DNA of 64,000 nt from Ferrimonas kyonanensis DSM 18153 (lineage in GTDB: Bacteria; Pseudomonadota; Gammaproteobacteria; Enterobacterales; Shewanellaceae): NCBI RefSeq assembly GCF_000425405.1, contig NZ_AUDJ01000023.1:62001-126000 (forward strand). Direction: 5' to 3'. Numbering within the stretch: position 1 is the first letter of the stretch; every line of letters starts with the position of its first letter. Positions 7,997 through 17,770 of the stretch are shown here, piece after piece. A model generated the notes under the pieces. The model saw only the letters and a list, made by a program, of their open reading frames with translations, had not been told where the DNA came from and did no database searches. Both the position numbers and the translations under genes were made by a program.

Positions 7997-9808
7997 ATGC
8001 CTACTTCATTGAATCCTTTTCACTTATCCCGCCTGATCCAGAAACAGATTGCCGAGCGACCCAACGAGCCGGTACTGCAATATCAGCATCAGACCCAGTG
8101 GCGGACCCTGACCTGGTCCGAGCTGGCCAAACAGGTCAATCAACTGGCGTGTTCTCTGCTGGAACTGGGGGTGGGGATTCAGGATCGCATCGGCATCTTC
8201 AGTGCCAACAGTCTGGCCTGGGTGCAAACGGATCTGGCGCTGCTGCAACTGCGGGCCGTCAGCGTGCCCATCTACTCCACCAACACCGAAGAGCAGACCG
8301 GCTACATTGTCAACGATGCCGGCATCAGCATTTTGTTTGTGGGGGATCAGGAGCAGTACCACAAAGCCCTGGCGGTGGCGGTCGATTGCCCAACCCTGAC
8401 CACAGTTGTGGCCATGAGCGACGCCATCGAGGTGGATCCCGCCGCCACTTCGCTCAAGGTCCTGACTCTGTCCGAGCTGTTTACCGATGCCCATCTGCAG
8501 CACCTCAATACCCTGCGTACCCTGCAGCAGAACCCGGAGTTGGAGGAGCTGTTTACCCTGATCTATACCTCAGGCACCACTGGCGAGCCGAAAGGGGTAA
8601 TGCTCAATCACCGCAACTTTGCCGCGCTGGTGCAGCAGCACCAACTGGTGGTGCCGGTGAAGCCCGGTACCCTGTCGCTGTCGTTCCTGCCTCTGTCCCA
8701 CGTCTATGAGCGAGGCTGGAGCCTGTACATTCTGTGCTGCGGTGGCTGTAATGCCTACCTCAACGACCCGGCGGCGGTACAGCAGGCGCTGGTGGAGGTC
8801 AAACCCGAAGTGATGTGCGCAGTACCGCGCCTGTTTGAAAAGGTGCACGGTGCGGTAATGGGGAAGGTGCAGAGTGCACCTTGGCACAAACGGTTGATCT
8901 TCGCCTGGTCGCTGCGCCAGGGCCGACGTCAGTTCCAGGCCGATCAGGCCGGACGCAAGCGCGCCAGCATCTCAGCCTGGTACCTGCGCCTGGCTGATAA
9001 GTTGGTGCTGAGCAAACTGCGCGAGGCTCTGGGGGGCAACCTGAAGTTTATGTCGGCCGGCGGGGCGCGGTTGGATGATAAGGTCAACGCCTTCTTCCAG
9101 CACATCGGCATTCCGGTACTGGCCGGTTACGGCGCCACCGAAACCACCGCCACCGCCACCTGCAACCGCCTGGATCGCATCGCCACCTCCGGGGTGGGGC
9201 TGCCACTGCCGGATCTGCAGCTGCGCATCGGTGAGAACGATGAGGTGCTGGTAAAAGCCGACACCGTGATGGCGGGCTATTACAATCGCCCAGAGGACAC
9301 CAAGGCGGCGTTTGTGGATGGCTGGTACAAGACCGGCGATGCCGGCTACCTCGACAACGACGGCTTCCTGCACATTACCGATCGCATCAAAGAGCTGATG
9401 AAAACGTCCAACGGCAAGTACATCGCGCCGCAGCGGGTCGAGGGCGTGGTGACCCTGGAACCCATGGTGGAGCAGGTGGCGATCATTGCCGACAGCCGCA
9501 ACTTCGTGTCGGCGCTGATTGTGCCTAACTTCGAGCTGCTCACCGAGTGGGCCACCGCCCAGGGGCTGTCTTTTGGCAGCGATCATGAACTGGTTAGCCT
9601 GCCCGAGGCGCAAGCGGAGATCCAGCAGCGCATCGACGCCCTGCAGACCGATCTGGCCCGCTACGAGCGGGTTAAACAGATCTGCCTGTTGCCGCGGCCG
9701 TTCAGCATGGATAAGGGCGAGCTGACGCCTACCCTGAAGCTGCGCCGTAAGGTGATTAGCGAGGTGTTTGCCAAAGAGATCGAGGCGATGTACCACCGTA
9801 AGCATTGA
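7997..9808 (+). CDS. Long-chain acyl-CoA synthetase (FAA1/FadD15 type)
   Basis: 603-residue AMP-binding enzyme of the long form typical of long-chain fatty acid activation. Motifs: YTSGTTGEPKGV (about residue 195), the GYGATETT adenine motif, KTGDAGYLDNDGFLHITDRIKELMKTSNGKYIAPQ hinge region (read in pieces), and the C-terminal lysine segment LTPTLKLRRK. The ATG at 7997 with GGGACA upstream is preferred to ATG 7985. It lies downstream of another synthetase but is separated by 320 bp, so it probably has its own promoter. A terminator follows. Confidence 0.88.
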   Translation: MPTSLNPFHLSRLIQKQIAERPNEPVLQYQHQTQWRTLTWSELAKQVNQLACSLLELGVGIQDRIGIFSANSLAWVQTDLALLQLRAVSVPIYSTNTEEQTGYIVNDAGISILFVGDQEQYHKALAVAVDCPTLTTVVAMSDAIEVDPAATSLKVLTLSELFTDAHLQHLNTLRTLQQNPELEELFTLIYTSGTTGEPKGVMLNHRNFAALVQQHQLVVPVKPGTLSLSFLPLSHVYERGWSLYILCCGGCNAYLNDPAAVQQALVEVKPEVMCAVPRLFEKVHGAVMGKVQSAPWHKRLIFAWSLRQGRRQFQADQAGRKRASISAWYLRLADKLVLSKLREALGGNLKFMSAGGARLDDKVNAFFQHIGIPVLAGYGATETTATATCNRLDRIATSGVGLPLPDLQLRIGENDEVLVKADTVMAGYYNRPEDTKAAFVDGWYKTGDAGYLDNDGFLHITDRIKELMKTSNGKYIAPQRVEGVVTLEPMVEQVAIIADSRNFVSALIVPNFELLTEWATAQGLSFGSDHELVSLPEAQAEIQQRIDALQTDLARYERVKQICLLPRPFSMDKGELTPTLKLRRKVISEVFAKEIEAMYHRKH

Positions 9809-9825
9809 TCACGGCTTGAGACAAC

Positions 9826-9861
9826 GCCCCCGCCGGTGACAACCGGCGGGGGCTTTTTTTT
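9826..9861 (+). terminator. Rho-independent terminator after the acyl-CoA synthetase
   Basis: A 12-bp perfect GC-rich stem, GCCCCCGCCGGT with ACCGGCGGGGGC, around a 4-base loop and followed by eight Ts. Confidence 0.95.
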
Positions 9862-9977
9862 ACTTTGAATTGGCGAAACCCCGAAGCTGCGGACATACTC
9901 AAGGCGTCATTTTGGGAACGTCGTTTCAAACTGTTAAGGCCGGGATGCCGCACTGCCTGAGTTGTGGATGAGTGACC

Positions 9978-10664
9978 ATGCCCCCAAAACAGATTCTCTC
10001 GCTGCTGCTGCGCCGTGATCGGGCGCTGTCTTGCCTGTTGTACGCCTGTGTTCCTGCTCTGCTGTTTTACGCCTTGTCGTTGATGACCCTGTCCGCGTCC
10101 GGATTTGAACTGATGCAGATACTGCGGGATCCGGCTCAGCAGAGCGGCCAGTCCAGTTTCCTGGGCTTTCTATCCAACATCGGTACCTGGGTCTGGGTAT
10201 CGGCCACCGCCATTACCCTGTTTGCCCTGTGGTGTGGCCAGGGGCGTCGCTACACTGAATTGTTGCTGTTGATGGCGGCGTTGTCATCGATGTTGGCCAT
10301 CGACGATTTCTTCATGATTCACGACCGTTACATCAACCAGAAGATCTGCTATCTGGCCTACGCCCTGTTTGCGTTGGCGTTGGTGGCGCGACACTTTCGC
10401 ACCATCGTGTCCAGTCAGGGCTTTGCCTTTGTGCTGGCCGGTGGTCTGCTGGCGCTGTCCATCGTCACTGATCTGATTCAGCATCGGCTGCCAATGGCCT
10501 ATGACCATGTGCAAGTGGTGGAGGAGGGGTTCAAGTTCATTGGGGCGGTCACCTGGCTCTATTTCAGTGCCAGAATGGCGGCCATGGCGCTGCAACCGGC
10601 CGAGGCGAGTGCCATTAAAAAGCCCCGCACGGTGGCGGGGCTTGAGGAGACTCGGTTTACTTGA
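9978..10664 (+). CDS. Predicted multi-pass membrane protein of unknown function
   Basis: 228 residues with about six hydrophobic segments (near residues 20-40, 62-85, 90-108, 120-136, 144-162 and 180-198) and acidic/His clusters such as [12 protein letters not shown] and [11 protein letters not shown] between helices. No family was recognised. The start is ATG 9978 or GTG 9972. The last 16 codons run through the metG terminator, and the stop overlaps the end of metG by 8 bp on the other strand. The acidic and histidine residues in loops could bind a metal, but that is speculation. Confidence 0.65.
   Translation: MPPKQILSLLLRRDRALSCLLYACVPALLFYALSLMTLSASGFELMQILRDPAQQSGQSSFLGFLSNIGTWVWVSATAITLFALWCGQGRRYTELLLLMAALSSMLAIDDFFMIHDRYINQKICYLAYALFALALVARHFRTIVSSQGFAFVLAGGLLALSIVTDLIQHRLPMAYDHVQVVEEGFKFIGAVTWLYFSARMAAMALQPAEASAIKKPRTVAGLEETRFT
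10617..10641 (-). terminator. Rho-independent terminator of metG
   Basis: Read on the - strand, GCCCCGC/GCGGGGC forms a 7-bp stem with a 6-base loop followed by a T-run (AAAAA at 10617-10621 on the + strand). It lies inside the 3' end of the convergent membrane-protein gene. Confidence 0.9.
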
Positions 10665-12711
10665 TGCGCATGCCGGGCTTGGCACCGGAGTCCGGCGACA
10701 GGATGTAGAGTTCATCCTTACCCGGGCCGGCGGCCAGGACCATGCCTTCGGAAACACCGAACTTCATTTCGCGGGGCGCCAGGTTGGCTACCATTACCGT
10801 CAGTCGACCTTCGAGATCTTCCGGAGCGTAGGCTGACTTGATGCCGGCAAATACCTGCTTGGTTTCTCCGCCCAGATCCAGCTGCAGTTTCAGCAGTTTC
10901 TTGGCTTTCTCGACGTGTTCGGCTTTGGCGATGCGGGCGACCCGCAGATCCACCTTCATGAAATCGTCAAAGCTGACGGTGTCGGCGATGGGATCTTTGG
11001 CCAGCTCGTCGTTGTCACCCTCGGCCTCGGCGGCTTGTGCCTTGGGCGCTTCCACCACCAGGTTCTCTTTAGAGGCATCGACCATGGCCGCCACTTTGTC
11101 GCTCTCTACGCGCTGAATCAGCGGCTTAAACTTGTTAATGCCGTGACCGGTGAGGGTGGTGGTGATGCCATCCCAGGTCAGCTCGCTGCCGAGGAAGGCC
11201 TCGACGTCGCTGGCCATCTGCGGCAATACCGGCTTGAGGTAGGTCATCAGAATGCGGAACAGGTGAATGCCCATGGAGCAGACTTGATGCGCCTTGTCTT
11301 CCTGGCCGTCCTGTTTCACCAGCTGCCACGGTGCCATGTCGGCGATGTAGCCGTTGGCCTTGTCTGCCAGCGCCATGATTTCGCGCATGGCGCGGCTGAA
11401 CTCGCGGCCTTCGTAGCAGTCGGCGATGCTGTCTTGGGCGGCCTGGAACTCGGCCAGCAGCTCAGGGGCATCGATCTGCTCGGACAGCTTGCCGTCGAAG
11501 CGTTTGCTGATGAAGCCGGCGGTACGGGAGGCGATGTTCACCAGCTTGCCGACCACGTCGGAGTTCACTCGCTGGGTGAAGTCGTCCAGGTTCAGATCCA
11601 GATCATCGATGCGGTTGTTGAGCTTGGCGGCGTAGTAGTAACGCAGGTACTCGGGGTTAAGGTGATCCAGGTAGGTGCGGGCCTTGATGAAGGTGCCGCG
11701 GGACTTGGACATCTTGGCACCGTTAACGGTGACGTAGCCGTGGGCGTAAACGCTGGTGGGTTTACGGAATCCGGCGCCGTCCAGCATCGCAGGCCAGAAC
11801 AGGCTGTGGAAGTAGATGATGTCTTTACCGATGAAGTGGTACAGCTCGGCGTCGGAGTCGGCCTTGAAGTAGTCATCGAAATTCAGGTCATCGCGCTGGT
11901 CACACAGGTTCTTGAACGAGCCCATGTAGCCGATAGGGGCATCCAGCCAGACGTAGAAGAACTTCTCGCCGTTGGTGCCCGGAATGTCAAAGCCGAAGTA
12001 GGGCTTGTCGCGGCTGATGTCCCATTTCTGCAGACCCTGCTCAAACCACTCCTGCAGCTTGTTGGCCATCTCTTCCTGCAGCGAACCGGAACGGGTCCAG
12101 GCCTGCAGCATCTCTTTGAAGGCCGGCAGGTCGAAGAAGAAGTGTTCGGAATCACGCAGTACCGGGGTGGCACCGGAGACCACGGATTTGGGGTTTTTCA
12201 GATCCGTCGGGCTGTAGGTGGCACCGCAGTTGTCGCAGTTGTCACCGTTCTGGTCGTCGCTGTCGCACTTAGGGCAGGTGCCCTTGACGAAACGATCCGG
12301 CAGGAACATCTCTTTTTCAGGGTCATACAACTGGCTGATGGTGTTGGTTTTGATGTAGCCGGCGTCGTTCAGCCTGGTGTAGATCAGGCTGGCAAATTCG
12401 CGGTTCTCTTCACTGTGCGTGGAGTGGTAGTTGTCAAAGCCAATCTGAAACTCGGCGAAATCCGCCTGATGCTCCTTGGCCACCTCGGCGATCATCTGTT
12501 CCGGGGTCATCCCCAGTTGTTGGGCTTTCAACATGATCGGGGTGCCGTGGGCATCGTCGGCACAGACGTAGGTACAGTGGTGCCCTCTGAGTTTCTGGAA
12601 ACGAGACCAGATGTCGGTTTGGATGTACTCCAACATGTGTCCCAGGTGAATCGGACCGTTGGCGTAGGGGAGGGCGCTGGTGACCAGAATCTTTCTTTGT
12701 GGAGATGCCAT
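10657..12711 (-). CDS. metG: Methionine--tRNA ligase
   Basis: Charges tRNA-Met with methionine. The 684-residue product has the class I signatures HLGH (residues 22-25) and KMSKS, a zinc knuckle with two CxxC pairs ([18 protein letters not shown]), and a C-terminal tRNA-binding (Trbp111-like) dimerisation domain beginning near [13 protein letters not shown]. The start [13 protein letters not shown] at 12711 follows AAGAGATAAA. An upstream in-frame ATG at 12750 is disfavoured. It is divergent from apbC, as in E. coli. Confidence 0.98.
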   Translation of the reverse strand: MASPQRKILVTSALPYANGPIHLGHMLEYIQTDIWSRFQKLRGHHCTYVCADDAHGTPIMLKAQQLGMTPEQMIAEVAKEHQADFAEFQIGFDNYHSTHSEENREFASLIYTRLNDAGYIKTNTISQLYDPEKEMFLPDRFVKGTCPKCDSDDQNGDNCDNCGATYSPTDLKNPKSVVSGATPVLRDSEHFFFDLPAFKEMLQAWTRSGSLQEEMANKLQEWFEQGLQKWDISRDKPYFGFDIPGTNGEKFFYVWLDAPIGYMGSFKNLCDQRDDLNFDDYFKADSDAELYHFIGKDIIYFHSLFWPAMLDGAGFRKPTSVYAHGYVTVNGAKMSKSRGTFIKARTYLDHLNPEYLRYYYAAKLNNRIDDLDLNLDDFTQRVNSDVVGKLVNIASRTAGFISKRFDGKLSEQIDAPELLAEFQAAQDSIADCYEGREFSRAMREIMALADKANGYIADMAPWQLVKQDGQEDKAHQVCSMGIHLFRILMTYLKPVLPQMASDVEAFLGSELTWDGITTTLTGHGINKFKPLIQRVESDKVAAMVDASKENLVVEAPKAQAAEAEGDNDELAKDPIADTVSFDDFMKVDLRVARIAKAEHVEKAKKLLKLQLDLGGETKQVFAGIKSAYAPEDLEGRLTVMVANLAPREMKFGVSEGMVLAAGPGKDELYILSPDSGAKPGMRIK

Positions 12712-12868
12712 TTTATCTCTTGCATGCAGTGAATTACGGAAGAACGGCAAGTTTAACCGATAGACGGCGCATTTTCATCCATCCAGTGTGTTGTTGCTTG
12801 CATATTGCACACGCGAAAGAGGAGAGTTCTGGTACACTTGGCGCAATCTCTCAGTACGGAGCGTGAGC

Positions 12869-13981
12869 GTGAATCCGAATCCCATTAACGATCAGCTGCC
12901 CGAGGCCTTGTCTGCCAAGGTCTTGTCCATCCTTTCCACCCAAATCGATCCTTTCCTGAATCAGAACCTGGTTGAAGCCGGTCTGGTGCGCAGCCTCGAC
13001 CTCGACGGTCGCTGCCTGAAGCTGGGATTGGTGTACCCCTATCCCTGTCAGAGTAAGTACCGCCAGCGGGTAATGGCCTTGACCAATGCCCTGGCCAAAC
13101 TCGACGAGATCGACGAGGTGGAGTGCGAGATCGGTCTGAGCGTGCCTCAGGTGCAAGCCGAGGGGCAGGCCGAAGCCGTTAAGGGAGTGAAGAACATCGT
13201 GGCGGTGTCGTCCGGTAAGGGCGGCGTCGGTAAGTCCACCACCGCTGTCAACCTGGCCCTGGCTCTGGCCAGTGAAGGGGCCCGAGTGGGACTGCTGGAT
13301 GCCGACATCTACGGCCCGTCCGTGCCGATCATGTTAGGCGTGAACGACTTCCAACCGGTCAGCACCGATGGCAAGACCATGGAGCCGGCCTTTGCCCATG
13401 GCCTGGCAGCCATGTCCATTGGCTTTATGGTCACCGAAGATCAGGCCACCGTTTGGCGTGGACCGATGGCGGCCGGGGCGCTGGTGCAACTGTTGAACGA
13501 AACCAACTGGCCGGATCTGGATTACCTGGTCATTGATATGCCACCGGGCACCGGTGACATTCAGCTGACCCTGTCTCAGCAAGTGCCGGTGGCCGGCGCC
13601 GTGGTGGTGACCACGCCGCAGGACATTGCCACCGCCGATGCCCGTAAGGGGATCACCATGTTCAACAAGGTCAACATTCCGGTGTTGGGCATTGTCGAGA
13701 ACATGAGCTACCACATCTGTGGTCAGTGTGGCAGCAAGGAGCACCCGTTTGGCACCGGCGGCGGTCAGGCTACCGCGGATCGCTACGACGTACCGCTGTT
13801 GGGCGAACTGCCGCTGAATGTGGCGATTCGTGAAGCGGTGGACGGCGGCAACCCCACCGTGGTGGCCGATCCCGACGGCGACATCAGCGCCCAGTACAAG
13901 GCGATCGCCCATAAGACCGCCGCGGCCCTGGTGAACTTGTCGGAGCCAACGGCGCTGGAGATCGAGATTTGCGACGAGTAG
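12869..13981 (+). CDS. apbC: Iron-sulfur cluster carrier protein ApbC (Mrp family P-loop ATPase)
   Basis: Cytosolic ATPase that binds and delivers Fe-S clusters. The 370-residue product has an N-terminal DUF59/MIP18-like domain, the deviant Walker A SSGKGGVGKS near residue 105, the switch motif DADIYGPSVP and the cluster-binding pair CGQCG. GTG at 12869 with GGAG 7 bases upstream is chosen; the open frame extends 27 codons further upstream without a ribosome-binding site. Divergent from metG and followed by udk. Confidence 0.95.
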   Translation: MNPNPINDQLPEALSAKVLSILSTQIDPFLNQNLVEAGLVRSLDLDGRCLKLGLVYPYPCQSKYRQRVMALTNALAKLDEIDEVECEIGLSVPQVQAEGQAEAVKGVKNIVAVSSGKGGVGKSTTAVNLALALASEGARVGLLDADIYGPSVPIMLGVNDFQPVSTDGKTMEPAFAHGLAAMSIGFMVTEDQATVWRGPMAAGALVQLLNETNWPDLDYLVIDMPPGTGDIQLTLSQQVPVAGAVVVTTPQDIATADARKGITMFNKVNIPVLGIVENMSYHICGQCGSKEHPFGTGGGQATADRYDVPLLGELPLNVAIREAVDGGNPTVVADPDGDISAQYKAIAHKTAAALVNLSEPTALEIEICDE

Positions 13982-14046
13982 GCGCCTTGAGCGCCTATGG
14001 TTCACACTAGTATTATTTCTTTCACTTTTTATCTGAAGTACACATC

Positions 14047-14685
14047 ATGGTTAATGAACAACAATGCGTTATCATCGGCATCGCCGGTGCCTCAGCTTCT
14101 GGCAAGAGCCTTATCGCCAGAACCATTTGCGACGATCTGCGCCAGGATCTGGGCACCGATCAGATCGCCATGATTACCGAGGATTGTTATTACAAGGATC
14201 AGAGTCACCTGTCCATGGAGGAGCGGGTCAAAACCAACTATGACCACCCCAACGCCCTCGACCATGAGTTGCTGTGTCAGCACCTGGCGGCGCTGCGTAA
14301 CGGCGAGTCGGTGCAGGTACCGAACTACTCCTACACCGAGCACACCCGAATGCAGGACAGCACCCAGGTCACCCCTAAGAAGGTGATCATCCTGGAAGGA
14401 ATTCTGCTGCTGACCGACCCGAACCTGCGCCAGCACATGCACGCGTCCATCTTCATGGACACGCCGTTGGACATCTGTCTGCTGCGCCGGGTGCGTCGCG
14501 ACGTTGAGGAGCGGGGCCGGACCATGGATTCGGTGCTGGAGCAGTACCAGCGCACCGTACGGCCGATGTTCATGCAGTTTATCGAGCCCTCTAAGCAACA
14601 TGCGGACATCATTGTGCCTCGCGGTGGTAAAAACCGCATCGCCATTGATTTCCTCAAAGCCAAAATCCGCCAGCTGGCCAGTTAA
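14047..14685 (+). CDS. udk: Uridine kinase
   Basis: Pyrimidine salvage enzyme phosphorylating uridine and cytidine with ATP or GTP. The 212-residue product carries the P-loop GASASGKS (about residues 14-21), the YYKDQSHL nucleoside-binding region and the family signature [12 protein letters not shown]. Length equals the E. coli enzyme. The next gene, dcd, lies 52 bp downstream, which fits a shared nucleotide-metabolism operon. Confidence 0.97.
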   Translation: MVNEQQCVIIGIAGASASGKSLIARTICDDLRQDLGTDQIAMITEDCYYKDQSHLSMEERVKTNYDHPNALDHELLCQHLAALRNGESVQVPNYSYTEHTRMQDSTQVTPKKVIILEGILLLTDPNLRQHMHASIFMDTPLDICLLRRVRRDVEERGRTMDSVLEQYQRTVRPMFMQFIEPSKQHADIIVPRGGKNRIAIDFLKAKIRQLAS

Positions 14686-14737
14686 CGGTCACGGCAATAA
14701 TAATAAAAGTGTACCCAAAGGTTTAAGGGATAGAACT

Positions 14738-15322
14738 ATGCGTCTTACCGACATTGAGATTGAACAGCATCTGGACGACGGCCTGGTGGTGATCGAGCCG
14801 CGGCCAACTCAGGACAAAATTTCCGGAGTCAGCGTGGATGTGACCCTGGGCGATAAGTTTCGGGTGTTTAAAGACCACACCTGCGCCTCCATCGACCTGT
14901 CTGGTCCCAGAGACGAGGTTCAGCGGGCGCTGAACAGCGTCATGAGCGACGAGATTGCCATCGGCGAAGAGGAAGCTTTCTACCTGCACCCTGGCGAACT
15001 GGCCCTGGGCGCGACCCTGGAATCCCTGACTCTGCCGGCGGACATCGTCGGCTGGCTCGATGGCCGCTCGTCATTGGCGCGGCTCGGCCTGATGGTGCAC
15101 GTAACCGCGCACCGCATCGATCCCGGCTGGTCTGGTCAGATTGTGCTGGAGTTCTACAACAGCGGCAAACTGCCGCTGGCGTTGCGCCCGGGCATGACCA
15201 TCGGAGCCCTCAATTTTGAAAAGCTGAATATGGCGTGTGCCCGACCGTACAATAAGCGCAGCAACGCCAAGTACCGGGATCAGCAAGGTGCCGTGGCCAG
15301 CCGGATCACCCAGGACAGCTGA
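14738..15322 (+). CDS. dcd: dCTP deaminase
   Basis: Deaminates dCTP to dUTP, the main route to thymidylate precursors. The 194-residue trimeric dUTPase-like protein shows the substrate motif [13 protein letters not shown] and the C-terminal region [14 protein letters not shown]. The ATG at 14738 follows AAGGGATAGAACT and matches the E. coli start MRLTDIEIE. The stop codon overlaps the ATG of pabC. Confidence 0.97.
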   Translation: MRLTDIEIEQHLDDGLVVIEPRPTQDKISGVSVDVTLGDKFRVFKDHTCASIDLSGPRDEVQRALNSVMSDEIAIGEEEAFYLHPGELALGATLESLTLPADIVGWLDGRSSLARLGLMVHVTAHRIDPGWSGQIVLEFYNSGKLPLALRPGMTIGALNFEKLNMACARPYNKRSNAKYRDQQGAVASRITQDS

Positions 15323-16134
15323 TGCCGACCTGGGTCGATGGCCAGCGCACGGACGAGCTGGCAGCCGCAGATCGAGGTCTGAATCTCGGTGATGGCCACT
15401 TCAGCACCCTGAGGGTCAGCGGTGGCCGCATTGTGGCCTGGCCGCTGCACCGGCAGCGGTTGCAACACGCCTGCGGGCGGCTGTCCATGGGACAGCCCGA
15501 CTGGACGGCGCTTCAGCACACCCTGGATCAGGCACTGAGCCATTGTGATCCCGCCGAGGCGGTGATCAAGGTGGTGATCACCCGAGGCTGTCAGGGTCGC
15601 GGTTACGATCCGATTCTGGATCGGCCACCGACGGTGATAGTCTCCACCTTTGATTACCCCAAGCACTACCTGAACTGGCAACAGCATGGGGTAACGCTGG
15701 TCACCGCTCGACTGCGCCTAGGGGCGCAACCGGCGTTGGCGGCCATGAAGACCCTGGGGCGGTTGGAGCAGGTGCTACTGCGCCGCGAACTGTCTCAGTA
15801 CAGCGCCGACGACTTGCTGGTGTTGGATAACGATGGCCGGGTGATTGAAGCCAGTGCCGCCAATCTGTTTCTGATTCGAGGACAGCGCCTGATCACGCCG
15901 TCGCTGGCCCGTTGCGGCGTGGCCGGGGTTATGCGCCATCAGTTGCTTCGCAGTGCTGCCGATCACGGCTGGACCCTTGAGGTCCGGGATGTGGCGCGGG
16001 ATGAACTGCAACACTGCGACGCCGCCTTTATGACCAACGCCCTGATGGGCGCGGTGCCGGTGATCCGCATCGATGACCGCCCTGTGCCCATTTCACCCTC
16101 CATTTCTGACATTCAGCGTCTATTACTATGTTGA
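15322..16134 (+). CDS. pabC: Aminodeoxychorismate lyase
   Basis: PLP-dependent class IV aminotransferase-fold lyase that releases pyruvate from 4-amino-4-deoxychorismate to give p-aminobenzoate for folate synthesis. The 270-residue product contains the PLP-lysine region MKTLGRLEQVLLRREL and the family signature EASAANLFLI. Its start overlaps dcd by one base and its end overlaps mltG by 7 bp, indicating tight coupling. The usual upstream fabF/acpP genes are not adjacent here. Confidence 0.93.
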   Translation: MPTWVDGQRTDELAAADRGLNLGDGHFSTLRVSGGRIVAWPLHRQRLQHACGRLSMGQPDWTALQHTLDQALSHCDPAEAVIKVVITRGCQGRGYDPILDRPPTVIVSTFDYPKHYLNWQQHGVTLVTARLRLGAQPALAAMKTLGRLEQVLLRRELSQYSADDLLVLDNDGRVIEASAANLFLIRGQRLITPSLARCGVAGVMRHQLLRSAADHGWTLEVRDVARDELQHCDAAFMTNALMGAVPVIRIDDRPVPISPSISDIQRLLLC

Positions 16135-17138
16135 AATCCCTGGCCGCTAAGGTGGTGCTTTCTCTGTTCAGCCTGATGCTGGCTGCCGTCATCGGGGCCG
16201 CCTACCTGGTGCATCAGCTGGACGCCAAATTGAATCAGCCGCTGCAATTGAGTGAGGTCACCGAGTGGCGATTGCCCGAGGGTTACAGCGTAAACCGGGT
16301 AGCCAATAACTGGTCCGGTCGCGGCTGGGTGGAGACCTCATTCTGGATAAAGCTGGCGGTGAAGCTGGACCCGACTCTGGCCCACATCAAAGCCGGCACC
16401 TATGACCTGGACCCGTCGCAATCGCTGAAACAGACACTGGCGATGCTGGTCAGCGGCGACCAGAAGACGTTTCGCATCACCCTGGTGGAGGGAGAGACCG
16501 TCGCCCAGGTGCTTGAGCGGATCGACGCCCACCCACAGTTGCAACGGACGGTGACGTCGCCGCAGCAACTGGCGGCGCTGATCGGCTTTGACGGTGCCAA
16601 CCCGGAGGGGATGATCTTCCCGGATACCTACCAGTTTCATGCCGGCGACAGCGATCGTAGCCTGCTGAAACGTGCCGCCGAGCGTTTGACTCAGGAGTTG
16701 GACCGCGCCTGGGGCGCCCGCCAGTCGGCGTTGCCTATCGGCTCGGCCTATGAGATGTTGATCCTGGCGTCGATCATCGAGAAGGAGACCGGACTGGGCA
16801 GCGAACGGCCGCTGATCGGCTCGGTGTTTGTCAACCGCCTCAATAAGCGGATGCGGTTGCAGACCGACCCGACGGTAATCTACGGCATGGGCGACGCCTA
16901 TCAGGGCAACATTCGCAAGCAGGATCTGAGGCAGAAGACGCCCTATAACACCTACCGCATCGATGGTCTGCCACCGACGCCCATCGCCATCGTCGGTCGC
17001 GAAGCGCTGATGGCAGCGGCTCAGCCGGCCAGCAGTCACTACTACTACTTCGTCGCCCGGGGAGACGGCAGCCATCAGTTTTCTGAAACGCTGCAGCAAC
17101 ACAACCGGGCCGTTAACCGATACATAAGAAAGCGATAA
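16128..17138 (+). CDS. mltG: Endolytic murein transglycosylase MltG
   Basis: Inner-membrane enzyme that cuts nascent glycan strands and sets their length. The 336-residue product has an N-terminal membrane helix (about residues 9-29), a LysM-like region and the YceG catalytic core with the active glutamate in ASIIEKETGLGSERP. It overlaps pabC at its start and tmk by one base at its end. Confidence 0.95.
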   Translation: MLKSLAAKVVLSLFSLMLAAVIGAAYLVHQLDAKLNQPLQLSEVTEWRLPEGYSVNRVANNWSGRGWVETSFWIKLAVKLDPTLAHIKAGTYDLDPSQSLKQTLAMLVSGDQKTFRITLVEGETVAQVLERIDAHPQLQRTVTSPQQLAALIGFDGANPEGMIFPDTYQFHAGDSDRSLLKRAAERLTQELDRAWGARQSALPIGSAYEMLILASIIEKETGLGSERPLIGSVFVNRLNKRMRLQTDPTVIYGMGDAYQGNIRKQDLRQKTPYNTYRIDGLPPTPIAIVGREALMAAAQPASSHYYYFVARGDGSHQFSETLQQHNRAVNRYIRKR

Positions 17139-17770
17139 TGAATCAACCGAAAATTCCCTCATTTGTGGTTATCGAAGGCCTGGAAGGTGCCGGCAAGAGC
17201 TCGGCCATCGAGCGCGTTAACCAGTGGTTTGCACGCCACTTTCCCGATCTGGAGCGGGTCAACACCCGCGAACCGGGGGGCACGCCGCTGGCGGAAGAGA
17301 TTCGTGAAATCTGGAAACGGCCCCGGGAAGAGGCGATGGCGCCACTGACGGAGCTGTTGATGGTGTACGCCTGCCGGGCGCAACTGGTGGAGTCGGTGAT
17401 CAAACCGGCCATCGCCGCCGGTAAGGTGGTCATCGGCGACCGCCACAACCTGTCGTCGGTGGCCTACCAGGGCGGCGGTCGAGGCCTGGAGCAGGAGGTG
17501 GCCGGGCTGTCGACCATCACCCTGGGGGCGTTCAAACCCTGCCTCACCCTGTATCTGGACATCGACCCCAAGCTGGGCCTGGAGCGGGCCCGCGGCCGCG
17601 GCGAACTGGATCGCATCGAGCTGGAGAGCCTGGATTTCTTTGAGCGGGCTCGTCGCTGCTATCTGGACCACGCCGCCTCGGATCCCAATACCGTCAGCAT
17701 CGATGCCTCTCAGCCCATCGACCAGGTGCAGGCCGACATCGAAGCCGCCCTGGCCAAGGCGCTGCTGTGA
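17138..17770 (+). CDS. tmk: Thymidylate kinase
   Basis: Phosphorylates dTMP to dTDP. The 210-residue product has the P-loop GLEGAGKSS (residues 14-22), the DRHNLSSVAYQGGGRG substrate motif and an arginine-bearing LID region, RARGRGELDRIE. Its ATG overlaps the mltG stop and its stop overlaps the holB start by 4 bp, the standard mltG-tmk-holB order. Confidence 0.97.
   Translation: MNQPKIPSFVVIEGLEGAGKSSAIERVNQWFARHFPDLERVNTREPGGTPLAEEIREIWKRPREEAMAPLTELLMVYACRAQLVESVIKPAIAAGKVVIGDRHNLSSVAYQGGGRGLEQEVAGLSTITLGAFKPCLTLYLDIDPKLGLERARGRGELDRIELESLDFFERARRCYLDHAASDPNTVSIDASQPIDQVQADIEAALAKALL

Noticed and set aside
7729-8709. Open frame running from the 7.7-kb intergenic region into the second acyl-CoA synthetase
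   Set aside because: It is out of frame with the synthetase, whose motifs are unambiguous, and its own translation is low-complexity Gly/Arg-rich sequence.
12802-12838. Promoter for apbC (TTGCAC ... TACACT)
   Set aside because: The spacing is 22 bp, too long for a sigma-70 promoter, and no better -35 was seen.
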